Source: Jannaschia sp. M317
Lineage (GTDB): Bacteria; Pseudomonadota; Alphaproteobacteria; Rhodobacterales; Rhodobacteraceae
Direction: 5' to 3'
Assembly: GCF_025141175.1 (NCBI RefSeq)
Contig: NZ_CP081155.1
Coordinates: 2,757,001-2,821,000, forward strand
Length of the DNA stretch: 64,000 nucleotides
Under the pieces are notes generated by a model. That model searched no databases and was not told the DNA's origin. It saw nothing but the letters and a program-made list of their open reading frames with translations. The translations under genes and the position numbers were made by a program. Positions 17,490 through 27,549 of this stretch are shown in pieces; positions within the stretch are counted from its first letter, which is position 1; every line of letters begins with the position of its first letter.

Positions 17490-18362
17490 ATGATTTATGC
17501 GACCGAAGCCGACTGGCGATCCGCCCCCAACCGCCGTGTAGCGTTCTTTGGCATGTCCGGTCTGGGCAAGACCCACGTGTCCGAGATCCTGCGAGACTCG
17601 GGCGAGTGGTTCCATTACTCGGTCGATTACCGCATCGGCACCGCCTACATGGGCGAGCATATCAACGACAACCTCAAGCGCGAGGCGATGAAGGTCCCTT
17701 TCCTGGCCAAGCTGTTGCGGACCGACAGCATCTACATCGGCTCCAACATCACCTTCGACAATCTCGACCCGCTGTCGACCTATCTGGGCCAGCCGGGCGA
17801 CCCGTCGAACGGCGGCCTGCCCCTGCCCGAATATGAACGCAGGCAGGAATTGCACGTCCGCGCCGAGGTCAACGCCCTGCTGGACACGCCGCATTTCATC
17901 GACCGCGCGCAGGAGATCTACGGCTACGACAACTTCGTCTGCGATACCGGCGGATCCACCTGCGAGGTAGTCGATGCCGAGGACCCGGACGACCCGGTTC
18001 TGACCGCGCTGAGCCAGAACACACTGATGGTCTGGATCGAGGGGACCGAAGATCACACCCAGACCCTGATCGACCGGTTTTCGCGCGCGCCCAAACCGAT
18101 GTGCTATCGCCCCACGTTCCTGACCGCCGCCTGGGCCGCCCATCTGGACCGCACGGGCAAACGCCCCGATCAGGTCGATCCGACTGAATTCGCCGTCGAG
18201 GCCTATGCCGCCGCCATTCGCGAACGCCAGCCGCGCTATGCCGCCATGGCGCGCAATTGGGGCGTCAAGACGACCGCCGCCGAGGTCGCGTCGGTCCGCG
18301 ATGCCGAGGACGTGAATGATCTGGTCGCCGCCGCCCTTGGCAGGGCCGCCGCGCGCGACTAA
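17490..18362 (+). CDS. P-loop ATPase/kinase-like protein of unknown function
   Basis: A 290-residue soluble protein with a clear Walker A motif near the N-terminus ([19 protein letters not shown]). A possible Walker B-like region is [14 protein letters not shown], near residue 150. The rest ([21 protein letters not shown] and a helical C-terminus) does not match a family I can name. The ATG at 17490 was preferred since upstream codons look non-coding. It lies just before metA with a 29-base gap, so cotranscription is likely; no functional link is evident. Confidence 0.65.
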   Translation: MIYATEADWRSAPNRRVAFFGMSGLGKTHVSEILRDSGEWFHYSVDYRIGTAYMGEHINDNLKREAMKVPFLAKLLRTDSIYIGSNITFDNLDPLSTYLGQPGDPSNGGLPLPEYERRQELHVRAEVNALLDTPHFIDRAQEIYGYDNFVCDTGGSTCEVVDAEDPDDPVLTALSQNTLMVWIEGTEDHTQTLIDRFSRAPKPMCYRPTFLTAAWAAHLDRTGKRPDQVDPTEFAVEAYAAAIRERQPRYAAMARNWGVKTTAAEVASVRDAEDVNDLVAAALGRAAARD

Positions 18363-18391
18363 CTAGGCCTCCCACTGCCGAGGATACGACC

Positions 18392-19306
18392 ATGCCCATC
18401 ACCCTGCCCCGTGACCTGCCTGCCTATGATGTGCTGGGGTCCGAGGGTGTCATGGTCATGTCCGACGACGATGCCACCCGGCAAGACATCCGCCCGCTGC
18501 GCATCGCGCTGCTGAACCTGATGCCGATGAAGATCACGACCGAGACGCAGTTCGCGCGGCTGATCGGCGCGACGCCCCTTCAGATCGACCTGACGCTGGT
18601 GCGGATGAGCGAACACCAGACGCGCAACACGTCGGCGGCGCATATGGAGGCATTCTATCGCCCGTTTCAGGACGTGAAGGCCGAAAAATTCGACGGACTG
18701 ATCATCACCGGTGCGCCCATCGAACAGATGCCTTTCGAAGAGGTCACCTATTGGGATGAACTCTGCGAGGTCATGGACTGGACACAGACCAATGTGCATT
18801 CCACCTTCGGCGTCTGCTGGGGGGCCATGGCGATGGCCTGGCATTTTCACGGGGTGAAAAAGCATCTGCTGGATCACAAGGCGTTCGGGTGCTTTCGCGT
18901 TCACAACGAAGACCCGTCCTCACCTTACCTGCGCGGATTTTCCGATGACTGCGTGATCCCGGTGTCGCGCTGGACCGAGATGCGCCGCGACGAGATCGAG
19001 GCCGCCGGCATGGAGGTTCTGCTCGGCTCTGACGAAACGGGGCCCTGCCTGATCGAAGACCGCGCACACCGCGCGTTGCATATCTTCAACCACTTCGAAT
19101 ACGACAGCGACACCCTGCAAAAGGAATACGAGCGCGACGTGGCCAACGGCACGCCGATCAACGTGCCTGGGCACTACTATCCGGGCGACGACCCGACGCA
19201 GGTGCCGCAGAACCGGTGGCGCAGCCATGCGCATCTGCTTTACGGCAACTGGATCAATCAGATCTACCAGACGACCCATTTTGACATGTCGAAAATCGGG
19301 ACCTGA
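18392..19306 (+). CDS. metA: Homoserine O-acyltransferase MetA, predicted acetyl-CoA dependent
   Basis: A 304-residue MetA-family enzyme that acylates homoserine as the first committed step of methionine synthesis. The catalytic cysteine is Cys142 (FGVCWGAMA), with His234 and Glu236 in the HFEYD motif. Residue 111, which follows TGAPI, is glutamate; in this family Glu at 111 has been linked to acetyl-CoA use and Gly to succinyl-CoA use, so this is probably an O-acetyltransferase (EC 2.3.1.31) despite the usual succinyltransferase label. The 29-base upstream gap leaves no room for a SAM riboswitch. Confidence 0.95.
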   Translation: MPITLPRDLPAYDVLGSEGVMVMSDDDATRQDIRPLRIALLNLMPMKITTETQFARLIGATPLQIDLTLVRMSEHQTRNTSAAHMEAFYRPFQDVKAEKFDGLIITGAPIEQMPFEEVTYWDELCEVMDWTQTNVHSTFGVCWGAMAMAWHFHGVKKHLLDHKAFGCFRVHNEDPSSPYLRGFSDDCVIPVSRWTEMRRDEIEAAGMEVLLGSDETGPCLIEDRAHRALHIFNHFEYDSDTLQKEYERDVANGTPINVPGHYYPGDDPTQVPQNRWRSHAHLLYGNWINQIYQTTHFDMSKIGT

Positions 19307-19308
19307 CT

Positions 19309-19515
19309 GTGGCGCGGCGTCGGTTGCTGGGCATAGGAGCGGTCGGCGCGGGTGTGACCGCGCTGTGCTGCTTCACGCCAGTCCTGCCGATCCTGCTGGG
19401 TGCCTTGGGGGCCGGGGCGCTGATCCCCGTCGTTTACAATGATCTGTTGTTGCTGCCCCTGCTGGCCGGGTTCCTGATCCTGATCGGCTATGCCCTGCTG
19501 CGAGGGCGCCGATGA
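19309..19515 (+). CDS. MerF-like small membrane protein
   Basis: A 68-residue protein with two hydrophobic helices and the vicinal cysteines TALCCFTPVLP in the first, matching MerF mercury transporters. MerF normally has a second cysteine pair in its cytoplasmic C-terminus, which is absent here (the protein ends LLRGRR). It starts with GTG two bases after the metA stop and overlaps the next gene by four bases. No merA, merT or merR lies nearby, so mercury transport is uncertain. Confidence 0.7.
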   Translation: MARRRLLGIGAVGAGVTALCCFTPVLPILLGALGAGALIPVVYNDLLLLPLLAGFLILIGYALLRGRR

Positions 19516-20480
19516 CTCGGCGCGGCCTGCTGAAGGGCGGGACGCTGGCCGGGCTGACTGCCTTGGGGGGTGGTGCCCTTTCCCGGCGGATCCGCGCCCG
19601 TGAGGCCGGGGCAGAGGCCGCCTTTCCGCCCGAGGGCCGCATCCTCGACGTGGACGGCGTGCCGGTGCATGCGGTCGTGCGCGGAACGGGACCGGATCTG
19701 GTGATGATCCACGGCGCGTCGGGCAACGCGCGGGAGTTCACCTTCGATCTGATCCCCCGGCTTCAGGACCGCTACCGCTGCATCGCCTTCGACCGTCCCG
19801 GTCTGGGCCATACGGGGCGGACGGACCCAGCCTATGACGCCGCCTTCACGTCCCGCGCCGAAAGCCCGGGCGAACAAGCCGGCCTTCTCGCAAGGGCCTA
19901 CGCCCAGATCGGCACCGGCACGCCCCTCGTTCTGGGCCACAGCTTCGGCGGCACGGTCGCACTGGCCTGGGCGCTGGATCATAAGGCGCGTGCGCTGGTC
20001 CTGCTGGCCCCTGCGGCGATGGAGTGGCCCGGTGGTCTGGGCACGACCTATGCCGTCACGGCCTCCGCCCCCGGTGGCGCAGTGGCGGTACCCCTGATCA
20101 CCGCGCTGGTACCCGATGCGCAGATGGACAAGATCACGCGGACGATCTTTGCCCCCGATCCCGTGCCGCCGGGCTATCTGGATCACATCGGCGGACAGTT
20201 GACCCTGCGCCGCCGGTCTCTGCGCGCCAACGCGCGGCAGGTGAACGGGTTGAAACCCCATATCGTCGCAATGCAGGCCCGCTATCGCGAATTGTCGCTG
20301 CCAATCGAGTGGCTGCATGGCACGGCCGACACGATCGTCCCCGCGACCATTCACGCGCACCCCTTCAAGGCGCTGAGGCCGGGCACCAATCTCACGCTAC
20401 TCGACGACGTGGGACACATGCCGCACCACGCCGCCCCTCAGGCGGTCATCGCCGCCATCGACCGCGCCGCTGCGGCCTAG
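19512..20480 (+). CDS. Alpha/beta hydrolase with Tat-like signal
   Basis: A 322-residue alpha/beta-fold hydrolase. The nucleophile elbow is GHSFGGTVAL, the oxyanion region VMIHGASGNAREF, the acid probably in LHGTADTIVP and the histidine in DDVGHMPHH. The N-terminus MTRRGLLKGGTLAGLTALGG resembles a twin-arginine signal, suggesting export by the Tat system encoded at 35.7-37.3 kb. Its start overlaps the MerF-like gene (ATGA). Substrate unknown. Confidence 0.85.
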   Translation: MTRRGLLKGGTLAGLTALGGGALSRRIRAREAGAEAAFPPEGRILDVDGVPVHAVVRGTGPDLVMIHGASGNAREFTFDLIPRLQDRYRCIAFDRPGLGHTGRTDPAYDAAFTSRAESPGEQAGLLARAYAQIGTGTPLVLGHSFGGTVALAWALDHKARALVLLAPAAMEWPGGLGTTYAVTASAPGGAVAVPLITALVPDAQMDKITRTIFAPDPVPPGYLDHIGGQLTLRRRSLRANARQVNGLKPHIVAMQARYRELSLPIEWLHGTADTIVPATIHAHPFKALRPGTNLTLLDDVGHMPHHAAPQAVIAAIDRAAAA

Positions 20481-20518
20481 GGGGCCTGGCTTCCTCTGGC
20501 CAAAAATACCTCGGGGGT

Positions 20519-20537
20519 CCGGGGGCAGAGCCCCCGG
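20519..20537. repeat. GC-rich inverted repeat with adjacent A-run
   Basis: CCGGGGGC, loop AGA, GCCCCCGG makes a perfect 8-bp stem. An AAAAATACC element lies just upstream at about 20502-20510, so on the minus strand the hairpin is followed by a T-run. It is in the 160-base gap between the hydrolase and ppk2. I recall similar blocks scattered in roseobacter intergenic DNA, so it may be a dispersed extragenic repeat as well as a terminator. Confidence 0.6.
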
Positions 20538-20641
20538 CGGATCGGCCCGCGCCAGCGGGTCGATCCCTTGGACCTGAAACAGGAAAGTTGCCCCCCTCCG
20601 CTCTGGCACCCATATAGACAGGACCCGACCCGAGGAAGATC

Positions 20642-21514
20642 ATGCCCAAGCCCTTCGACGCCGCCATCACCCGTTTCTACGAAGACGAGGCCCCCAAATC
20701 GGTCCGCGAGGCCATCGCGGAGGCGAAGAAGAAAGACATCGTCACCCCGGACTTCCCCTACGACGCCTGGATGGACAAGGACGACTATGAGGCCGCGTTG
20801 GCCACGCTACAGATCGAGTTGGTGAAATGTCAGTCCTGGCTGCGCGACAGCGAAACCCGCGTCGCCGTCGTCTTCGAGGGACGGGACGCGGCAGGCAAGG
20901 GCGGCACGATCAAGCGGGTGCGCGAAAACCTGAACCCCCGCATCGTGCGCACCGTCGCCCTGTCGAAACCGACAGAGCGGGAAGCGGGGCAATGGTATTT
21001 CCAGCGCTACGTTCAACACCTGCCCTCGGCGGGCGAAATGACATTGTTCGATCGGTCGTGGTACAACCGGGCCGTGGTCGAACATGTCTTTGGTTTTTGC
21101 ACGCCGGATGCCAGGCAGCACTTTTTCCGCCAGGTCCCCAAGTTCGAGGAAATGCTGGTCGATGACGGGATCATCCTGATCAAGCTCTGGCTCAACGTCG
21201 GTCGGGCCGAGCAGTTGCGCCGGTTCCTCGCGCGCGAGGATGATCCGCTGAAACACTGGAAATTGTCCGAGATCGACGTAAAGGGCCTGTCGCGCTGGGA
21301 TGCCTATACCGATGCCATCGAGGAGACGTTCGCCCGCACCCACACCGATCCTGCCCCCTGGACGGTCGTGCGGTCCGATGACAAGCGGCGGGCGCGGCTG
21401 AACGCGATCCGCGTGATCCTGAGCCGGATTCCCTATGCCGGGCGCGACGACGCGGCGCTCAAGATCGACGATCAGATCGCGGGCGGCCCGGAGCTTTGGC
21501 TGAACGGTGCCTAA
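20642..21514 (+). CDS. ppk2: Polyphosphate kinase 2
   Basis: A 290-residue single-domain PPK2, which transfers phosphate between polyphosphate and nucleotides. Walker A is EGRDAAGKGGTIK, Walker B and lid regions are TLFDRSWYNRAVVE and FLAREDDPLKHWKLSEID, and the terminal region KRRARLNAIRVILSRIPY is typical of class I PPK2. The gene ends inside the start of the TetR gene, so the two are coupled. Confidence 0.93.
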   Translation: MPKPFDAAITRFYEDEAPKSVREAIAEAKKKDIVTPDFPYDAWMDKDDYEAALATLQIELVKCQSWLRDSETRVAVVFEGRDAAGKGGTIKRVRENLNPRIVRTVALSKPTEREAGQWYFQRYVQHLPSAGEMTLFDRSWYNRAVVEHVFGFCTPDARQHFFRQVPKFEEMLVDDGIILIKLWLNVGRAEQLRRFLAREDDPLKHWKLSEIDVKGLSRWDAYTDAIEETFARTHTDPAPWTVVRSDDKRRARLNAIRVILSRIPYAGRDDAALKIDDQIAGGPELWLNGA

Positions 21515-22124
21515 ACGCGGGTACCATCACGGCAACCTGCGTCAGGCCCTGGTCGACGCGGCCCTGTCCCTGATCGAGGAGAAAGGGCCGACCGGCTTTA
21601 CCCTGTCGGAGGCAGCCAAGCAGGCGGGGGTGACCCCGGCGGCGGTCTATCGCCATTTCGAAGGGCGCGAGGATCTGATCATCGAGTGCGCCCTGCAAGG
21701 GCACGCGATCTTTGGCGATCTGATGGAATACGCCTTCGAGACCGGGCAACCATCGGCCCTGGCCGCATTCGAGGCGACGGGCCGTGCCTATCTGGCCTTC
21801 GCCCGCAAATACCCCGGTCACTACATGGCGATGTTCGAATCCGGCCTGTCGCGCCATGCCACGCCAGAGCTGAGCCGCGCAGTGAACCGGTCACGGGGTG
21901 TCCTGGAAAAGGCCGCCCAGGATCTGTCGCAACATATCCCCGCCGACCGGCGCCCCCCCGCCGCGATGGTCAGCGCGCATATCTGGGCCATGAGTCACGG
22001 CGTGGTGGAGCTGTTCGCACGGGGCAATCCCGGCGCGAACACCCCCTTTCCCCCAGAGGACCTTCTGGAGGCGGGAATCGGGGTCTATCTGCGCGGGCTT
22101 GGTCTGATTGCTGCGGAAGCCTGA
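21507..22124 (+). CDS. TetR/AcrR-family transcriptional regulator
   Basis: A 205-residue repressor-type protein with an N-terminal TetR helix-turn-helix (RQALVDAALSLIEEKGPTGFTLSEAAKQAGVTPAAVYRHFEGREDLI) and a C-terminal ligand-binding domain of the WHG type (HIWAMSHGVVELF). The GTG start at 21507 lies inside the ppk2 3' end (8-base overlap). Coupling suggests it may regulate its own operon or a linked stress response; the ligand is unknown. Confidence 0.9.
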   Translation: MPKRGYHHGNLRQALVDAALSLIEEKGPTGFTLSEAAKQAGVTPAAVYRHFEGREDLIIECALQGHAIFGDLMEYAFETGQPSALAAFEATGRAYLAFARKYPGHYMAMFESGLSRHATPELSRAVNRSRGVLEKAAQDLSQHIPADRRPPAAMVSAHIWAMSHGVVELFARGNPGANTPFPPEDLLEAGIGVYLRGLGLIAAEA

Positions 22125-22498
22125 GGGGGCTGACAGTTCTTGGTTCGACTGGCGGCCCGCTTCGACGCTTTTTTTTCCGTCGGCGTAGGCCGACTCCCCC
22201 CCCCTGAGCGTCCGACTCACCCCGTCATAGCGACCTGTCCCCTCACCTTTGTTGCGGTTTCGCAGGGTTCAATCACGCCCGCGTGAGGCCTCGTCGCGCG
22301 GGCGTGAGGGGGGTGCGGGGCGGAGAGGTATATGTGCATATATGCACGCTTATCGCGTCATACTCACGGTTTCGTTTGTTGAATGTCAGGTCCGCAAGGC
22401 GCAAATAGGGTTCATCAGCAGGGCAAAACACACCGCCTCGCATCAAACCCAAACGGGCCCGCCGCAACCACAGGGTCCACCGAAAAAGGACTAACGTT
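22125..22498. other. Intergenic region with AT-rich palindrome
   Basis: About 370 bases without a convincing gene. It includes a T-run at about 22168-22177 (possible termination point for the TetR gene) and a 14-bp perfect palindrome GTGCATATATGCAC at 22334-22347 that could be an operator for the downstream secreted protein. Small open frames crossing it have no start signal or protein-like composition. Confidence 0.5.
22334..22347. promoter_or_regulatory. Perfect palindrome, possible operator
   Basis: GTGCATATATGCAC is perfectly self-complementary and AT-rich in the centre, in a region otherwise high in GC, about 150 bases before the gene at 22499. Confidence 0.4.
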
Positions 22499-22837
22499 AT
22501 GAAAACCCTCATCATCTCCGCCCTCGTCGCTTCCGCCGCTCTGACCGGTGCCGCCTCTGCTCAGGTCGGTTCGGGCGCTGCCGCTGCCACCGCGCACTTC
22601 AACCAGGACGTGAACGTCGCCAACGACGCCGTTTCGCTGATCAACCTGGACGGCGACCGGGTCGTGGTCTCCAGCCGCTCGGGCGGTCTGGGCGCGGTCT
22701 TCGCGCTGTTCAACTCGGACGCGGACACCGCGAACGACTTCACCGGCCAGAACGGCGCTACGTTGGCCGCCACGACCCCTGCCTACAACGCCGACATCTT
22801 CGCCGAGATCGAGCGTCAGCGCGAACTGGACGACTGA
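22499..22837 (+). CDS. Small secreted protein of unknown function
   Basis: A 112-residue protein with a Sec signal peptide (MKTLIISALVASAALTGAASA, cleavage before QVGSG). The mature chain is acidic with repeated N-D motifs (NQDVNVANDAVSLINLDGDRV, NSDADTANDFTGQN). No cysteine, no known domain recognised. It stands alone between a long upstream region and a strong terminator, suggesting its own promoter. Codon use matches the host genome. Confidence 0.75.
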   Translation: MKTLIISALVASAALTGAASAQVGSGAAAATAHFNQDVNVANDAVSLINLDGDRVVVSSRSGGLGAVFALFNSDADTANDFTGQNGATLAATTPAYNADIFAEIERQRELDD

Positions 22838-22865
22838 TCGACTAGACGACGCCAGCAAATAATCG

Positions 22866-22893
22866 AACGGGCTGCGCAATTGCGCGGCCCGTT
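22866..22893 (+). terminator. Stem-loop terminator
   Basis: AACGGGC-T-GCGCAATTGCGC-G-GCCCGTT is almost fully self-complementary and is followed by TCTGCGTTT. It sits 28 bases after the stop of the secreted protein gene. Confidence 0.7.
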
Positions 22894-22986
22894 CTGCGTT
22901 TGGGGGGTGGATCGTCACGACCACGCAACGGCTGGGCAATCGGGGGCCCGCGCGCTAGGTCTGACACGAACGAGCCGGAGGATCAG

Positions 22987-23562
22987 ATGTTGCGCCGATT
23001 GACCATCATACCCGCCCTGTTTTGCGCCCTGCCCGTCCTGGCACAGGACACCATGGATCAACGCGACGCCAAGCGGCAGCTTTTCGGCACGCGCACATCC
23101 GAGACGTCGATCCTGCCGCAACCGTTCTTGGCCGAAGGCGATCTCGCGACGCTGCGCGCCATGCCGAAGGTGGCGAGCCTGAAATATTATGGAGCCTTGG
23201 CGGTTTCACCCGAGGCCGGGCTTCAGAACGCGGCCTCGACCGGGGCCTTCAACTATCATTCCCTCGACGCGGCGCGCGCCGCCGCGATCAAGGAATGCAA
23301 TGCCAAACGGCCGGGCGGCCCGGCCTGCGTGGTCGTGGCCGAAGTGACGCCCCGCCGTTTCGAAGAAGACCGCGCCCTGACCCTGAGCCAGGATGCCACC
23401 AAGGTCGTCGCCGGACGCGATTTCCGGCGCGCGGGCGACAATGCGGCGATGGCGATCAGCGAGGCATCCGGCGCCTGGGGGATCGGCGACGGGGCCGACG
23501 CGGCGATTGCGATGTGTGCCGCCGATGGCGCGCGCGATTGTGAAGTCGTCGTCGCCAACTGA
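22987..23562 (+). CDS. Secreted protein with DUF4189-like repeats
   Basis: A 191-residue exported protein with signal peptide ([20 protein letters not shown]). Two regions resemble the DUF4189 pattern, in which a Gly/Ala-rich strand is followed by an A-A-x-x-x-C helix and a CxVVV strand: the first around [12 protein letters not shown] and [21 protein letters not shown], the second at the C-terminus ([31 protein letters not shown]). Function unknown. It precedes hemA by about 100 bases on the same strand. Confidence 0.7.
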   Translation: MLRRLTIIPALFCALPVLAQDTMDQRDAKRQLFGTRTSETSILPQPFLAEGDLATLRAMPKVASLKYYGALAVSPEAGLQNAASTGAFNYHSLDAARAAAIKECNAKRPGGPACVVVAEVTPRRFEEDRALTLSQDATKVVAGRDFRRAGDNAAMAISEASGAWGIGDGADAAIAMCAADGARDCEVVVAN

Positions 23563-23659
23563 CTTTGCGCGACATTATGGTATCTGGTTTAAGCGGCCTC
23601 GCTGCCTTAGGCCCGCTGCGAAAGACGGGCCGCCTGGGCCAAACGATAAGGACGACCCG

Positions 23660-24886
23660 ATGACGGATTACACGGACGCGCTCGATCAGGCCCTGTCAGC
23701 CCTGCACGAGGAAGGCCGCTACCGGACCTTCATCGACATCGAACGCCACCGTGGTCAGTTCCCCCATGCGACGTGGAACAAGGCCGATGGGACGACCCAG
23801 GACATCACCGTCTGGTGCGGCAACGATTATCTTGGCATGGGCCAGCACCCCGTGGTTCTGGCCGCGATGCACGAGGCGATCGACGCGACCGGTGCCGGGT
23901 CCGGTGGCACGCGCAACATTTCTGGCACCACCGCCTATCACAAGGCGTTGGAGGCGGAGCTGGCGGACCTGCATCAAAAAGAGGCCGCGCTGATCTTCAC
24001 GTCGGCCTATATTGCCAACGACGCCACGCTCAGCACCCTGCCAAAGCTGTTTCCAGGTCTGATCATCTACTCGGACGCGCTGAACCACGCCTCGATGATC
24101 GAGGGGGTGCGTCGCAATGGTGGGGCAAAGCGGATTTTCCGCCACAACGACGTGGCCCATCTGCGCGAATTGCTGGAGGCAGACGATCCTGCCACCCCCA
24201 AGCTGATCGCGTTCGAATCGATCTATTCCATGGACGGCGACTTTGGCCCGATCGAGCAGATATGCGACCTGGCCGAGGAATTCGGTGCCCTGACCTATAT
24301 CGACGAGGTTCACGCCGTCGGCATGTATGGCCCGCGCGGGGCCGGTGTGGCTGAACGCGATGGGCTGATGGGCCGGATCGACATGATCAACGGGACATTG
24401 GCCAAGGCCTACGGCGTGATGGGCGGGTATGTCGCCGCGTCGGCCAAGATGTGTGATGCGATCCGCAGCTATGCCCCCGGCTTCATTTTCACCACCTCCC
24501 TGCCGCCCGCTGTTGCCGCCGGCGCCGCCGCGTCGGTCAGACACCTGAAAGGCGACCAGGCGCTGCGCGACCTGCAACAGGATCGCGCCGCTGTTCTGAA
24601 GCTGCGGCTGCGTGGGCTGGGATTGCCGATCATCGACCACGGCAGCCATATCGTGCCAGTCCACGTGGGCGACCCGGTCAAATGCAAGATGATCTCGGAC
24701 AGATTGTTGACGGATCACGGTGTCTACGTGCAGCCGATCAATTTCCCGACGGTCCCACGCGGCACCGAACGCCTGCGGTTCACCCCTTCGCCCGTGCACA
24801 CTCCGCCCATGATTGATGCATTGGTGCGCGCCATGGACGACCTTTGGTCGCACTGTGCGCTGAATCGCGCCCAAGCGAGCGCCTGA
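23660..24886 (+). CDS. hemA: 5-aminolevulinate synthase (C4 pathway)
   Basis: A 408-residue PLP enzyme condensing glycine and succinyl-CoA to 5-aminolevulinate, the first step of tetrapyrrole synthesis in alphaproteobacteria. Diagnostic stretches are [59 protein letters not shown] and the PLP-lysine region [14 protein letters not shown]. The ATG at 23660 was chosen from the family N-terminus; upstream sequence in the same frame belongs to the preceding gene in another frame. Presence of this enzyme rather than a glutamyl-tRNA route agrees with the taxonomic assignment. Confidence 0.97.
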   Translation: MTDYTDALDQALSALHEEGRYRTFIDIERHRGQFPHATWNKADGTTQDITVWCGNDYLGMGQHPVVLAAMHEAIDATGAGSGGTRNISGTTAYHKALEAELADLHQKEAALIFTSAYIANDATLSTLPKLFPGLIIYSDALNHASMIEGVRRNGGAKRIFRHNDVAHLRELLEADDPATPKLIAFESIYSMDGDFGPIEQICDLAEEFGALTYIDEVHAVGMYGPRGAGVAERDGLMGRIDMINGTLAKAYGVMGGYVAASAKMCDAIRSYAPGFIFTTSLPPAVAAGAAASVRHLKGDQALRDLQQDRAAVLKLRLRGLGLPIIDHGSHIVPVHVGDPVKCKMISDRLLTDHGVYVQPINFPTVPRGTERLRFTPSPVHTPPMIDALVRAMDDLWSHCALNRAQASA

Positions 24887-25021
24887 CGAAAACCGTGCAT
24901 TGTGGGCTTTTTGCTGCTACTCTAGGGGTGGCAGTGGAACTTCGATGGGGAGTCGGGGTTCGTTTATCAGGACGGAATCGTGCCCAAAGAGGCGTGACCG
25001 CAATGTTCGAGGGGCAGGCTC

Positions 25022-26305
25022 ATGTTTGGCCGGAAGTCGAAGTTTATCTCCAAGGTTGAAAGCCCTGATCGGGGCTTCGACTCCTTCGAAATGCGTTTGG
25101 GCGATGAAATGCGGGGCGAACGTGCCACGCTGGGCAAATCGCTGATGGATGTGCAGCGCGAGCTGCGGATCAAGGCCAGTTACATCGCCGCCATCGAAAA
25201 TGCCGATCTGACTGCCTTTGACAGCCAGTCTTTCGTGGCCGGCTACGTGCGCAGCTATGCGCGCTATCTGAACATGGATCCCGAAATCGTCTTTGCCCGC
25301 TTCTGCGAGGAATCCGGTTTCGGTGGAATATCGGCGCTCAAGCCGATGGAATCCGAAATCACCCGGCGCGATGCGCCTGGCCTGGCCGTGATCCCCCGTC
25401 GCAAGGCCGCAAAGCAGGCGCAACCGATCGACCCCTTGATGGGCGCGGGCAATCCGTTCGCCAACAAGGCCACGCCGGTCTTTGCAGGGTTTGAACCCGG
25501 TGCGCTCGGCTCGTTGGCGGTTCTGGCGATGCTGGTCGGCGGCATCGGCTATGGCGGCTGGACCCTGGTGCAGGAAATTCAACGGGTGAATGTGGCCCCG
25601 GTCGAACAAGCGCCAGAACTTGTGGCCGAGCTGGATCCCCTCGCCCCCACGGTCACGCAGGCGGATGCACCGCAAGTGGCGGGTGTCGACGTGCCCACGA
25701 CCGAGGCCTTGTCGCGCCTTTACAGACCGCAAGCCTTGGACGCTCCGATCCTGACCGCGCGCGATGCGCCGATTGCAACGATTTCGCCGCGTTCCACCGG
25801 GGCCTTGGCCGCGTTCGAACCGGCTGGCCTGAACGGGCCCGATGCTGATGCGTCTTCGCAGATCGCATCGGCCGTCAATGGTGCCCTGTCCGAGGCCCTG
25901 GGCGAAACGGCCCCCGGCGCAACCCCGCCGCGGGTTCTGGCGACCGTTCCCGATGCAGTGGTTATCGTGGCGGCAAGCAACGCATGGGTCCGTGTCCGCA
26001 CTGCCGACGGAGAAGAGCTGTTGCAACGCAACCTGGCCGCTGGTGAAACCTTTGAAATTCCGCCCAGCGATGCGCCCGTCTCGCTGCGCACCGGCAACAC
26101 CGGCGCGGTCTATTTCTCCGTGGCCGGTCAGACCTATGGCCCCATCGCACCGGGCGCGCAGGTGTTGACCACAGAGATTTCGGCAGATCTGGTGACCGAG
26201 CAATATGCCTTGGCCGATCTGACCGATGGCAGCGACATCGCCCGCGTTGTCGCAGAGCTTTCGGCAGACGTGCCGCTGCCCGGGGCCGACACCCCGACAG
26301 AGTGA
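25022..26305 (+). CDS. RodZ-like helix-turn-helix membrane protein
   Basis: A 427-residue protein with an N-terminal RodZ-type HTH ([40 protein letters not shown], then YVRSYARYL), a single membrane segment around residues 160-178 ([21 protein letters not shown]), a long Pro/Ala-rich linker, and a C-terminal DUF4115 beta domain ([47 protein letters not shown]). RodZ links MreB to the cell-wall elongation machinery. It lies directly before ispG, an arrangement seen in many proteobacteria. Confidence 0.9.
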   Translation: MFGRKSKFISKVESPDRGFDSFEMRLGDEMRGERATLGKSLMDVQRELRIKASYIAAIENADLTAFDSQSFVAGYVRSYARYLNMDPEIVFARFCEESGFGGISALKPMESEITRRDAPGLAVIPRRKAAKQAQPIDPLMGAGNPFANKATPVFAGFEPGALGSLAVLAMLVGGIGYGGWTLVQEIQRVNVAPVEQAPELVAELDPLAPTVTQADAPQVAGVDVPTTEALSRLYRPQALDAPILTARDAPIATISPRSTGALAAFEPAGLNGPDADASSQIASAVNGALSEALGETAPGATPPRVLATVPDAVVIVAASNAWVRVRTADGEELLQRNLAAGETFEIPPSDAPVSLRTGNTGAVYFSVAGQTYGPIAPGAQVLTTEISADLVTEQYALADLTDGSDIARVVAELSADVPLPGADTPTE

Positions 26306-26372
26306 CGCGCTTGCGCCATGGGCGCGCGGGCCTTACCTGTCGGATGTGATCCGAAAGTCCGAGGCCGCGCCC

Positions 26373-27506
26373 ATGTCACTCCACGCAATTCGCCCCTGGC
26401 GCCAAATCGACCGCCGCAAGTCGCGTCAGATCATGGTCGGCAATGTGCCTGTGGGCGGCGATGCCCCCATCACTGTGCAAACAATGACGAACACGCTGAC
26501 CACGGACGTGGCCGCGACTGTCGCGCAGGTGCAGGCCGCCGCCGAGGCCGGGGCCGATATCGTCCGGGTTTCCGTCCCTGACGAAGCCTCTTCGAAAGCG
26601 TTGAAGGAAATCGTGCGCGAAAGTCCGGTGCCCATCGTGGCCGACATCCATTTCCACTACCGTCGCGGAATCGAAGCCGCCGAGGCCGGGGCCGCCTGCT
26701 TGCGCATCAACCCAGGCAACATCGGCAGCGCGGATCGCGTCCGCGAGGTCATCCAGGCCGCGCGCGACCACAATTGTTCGATCCGTATCGGGGTGAACGC
26801 CGGGTCGCTGGAAAAGCATCTGCTTGAAAAATATGGCGAACCTTGCCCCGATGCGATGATCGAAAGCGGGCTGGACCACATTCGTATCTTGCAGGACAAC
26901 GACTTTCACGAGTTCAAGATTTCCGTGAAGGCGTCGGACGTCTTCATGGCCGCCGCCGCCTATCAGGGTCTGGCTGACGCAACGGACGCACCGATCCACC
27001 TGGGCATCACCGAGGCCGGGGGGCTGACATCTGGCACGATCAAGTCCGCCATCGGGCTGGGCAACCTGCTTTGGATGGGGATCGGCGACACGATCCGCGT
27101 GTCCCTGTCGGCGGATCCGGTCGAAGAGGTGAAGGTCGGCTACGAGATCCTGAAATCGCTGGGCCTGCGCCATCGGGGCGTCAACGTCATTTCCTGCCCC
27201 AGCTGTGCGCGGCAAGGCTTTGACGTGATCAAGACGGTCGAAGCGCTGGAAAAACGGCTGGAACACATCAAGACGCCCATGTCGCTCAGCATCATCGGGT
27301 GTGTCGTCAACGGCCCCGGCGAGGCGCTGATGACCGATGTCGGCTTCACTGGCGGCGGAAATGGCGCGGGCATGGTCTATCTGGCCGGCAAGCAAAGCCA
27401 CAAGCTGTCGAACGACCAGATGGTCGATCACATCGTCGAACAGGTCGAAAAGAAAGCCGCCGAGATCGAAGCCGCGCAGTCCGCCGAGGCAACTGCCGCC
27501 GAATGA
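26373..27506 (+). CDS. ispG: (E)-4-hydroxy-3-methylbut-2-enyl-diphosphate synthase
   Basis: A 377-residue iron-sulfur enzyme of the MEP isoprenoid pathway (also GcpE). The N-terminal TIM-barrel contains [12 protein letters not shown] and [12 protein letters not shown]; the C-terminal [4Fe-4S] domain shows the cysteines in [14 protein letters not shown] and [14 protein letters not shown]. The ATG at 26373 was selected as the first with family-like sequence. It follows the RodZ-like gene by 67 bases. Confidence 0.96.
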   Translation: MSLHAIRPWRQIDRRKSRQIMVGNVPVGGDAPITVQTMTNTLTTDVAATVAQVQAAAEAGADIVRVSVPDEASSKALKEIVRESPVPIVADIHFHYRRGIEAAEAGAACLRINPGNIGSADRVREVIQAARDHNCSIRIGVNAGSLEKHLLEKYGEPCPDAMIESGLDHIRILQDNDFHEFKISVKASDVFMAAAAYQGLADATDAPIHLGITEAGGLTSGTIKSAIGLGNLLWMGIGDTIRVSLSADPVEEVKVGYEILKSLGLRHRGVNVISCPSCARQGFDVIKTVEALEKRLEHIKTPMSLSIIGCVVNGPGEALMTDVGFTGGGNGAGMVYLAGKQSHKLSNDQMVDHIVEQVEKKAAEIEAAQSAEATAAE

Positions 27507-27549
27507 GATTCGCGGTCGACAGGATCGCACCCCGATCCTAGAAACACAT

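Noticed and set aside
18363..18391. SAM riboswitch upstream of metA
   Set aside because: Only 29 bases separate the genes, too short for any SAM riboswitch class.
22249..22494. Small open frames in the gap before the secreted protein gene
   Set aside because: No ribosome-binding site, arginine-rich composition and overlap with likely regulatory DNA.
23563..23659. FNR/FnrL-type box upstream of hemA
   Set aside because: No TTGAT-N4-ATCAA-like match could be found in the gap.
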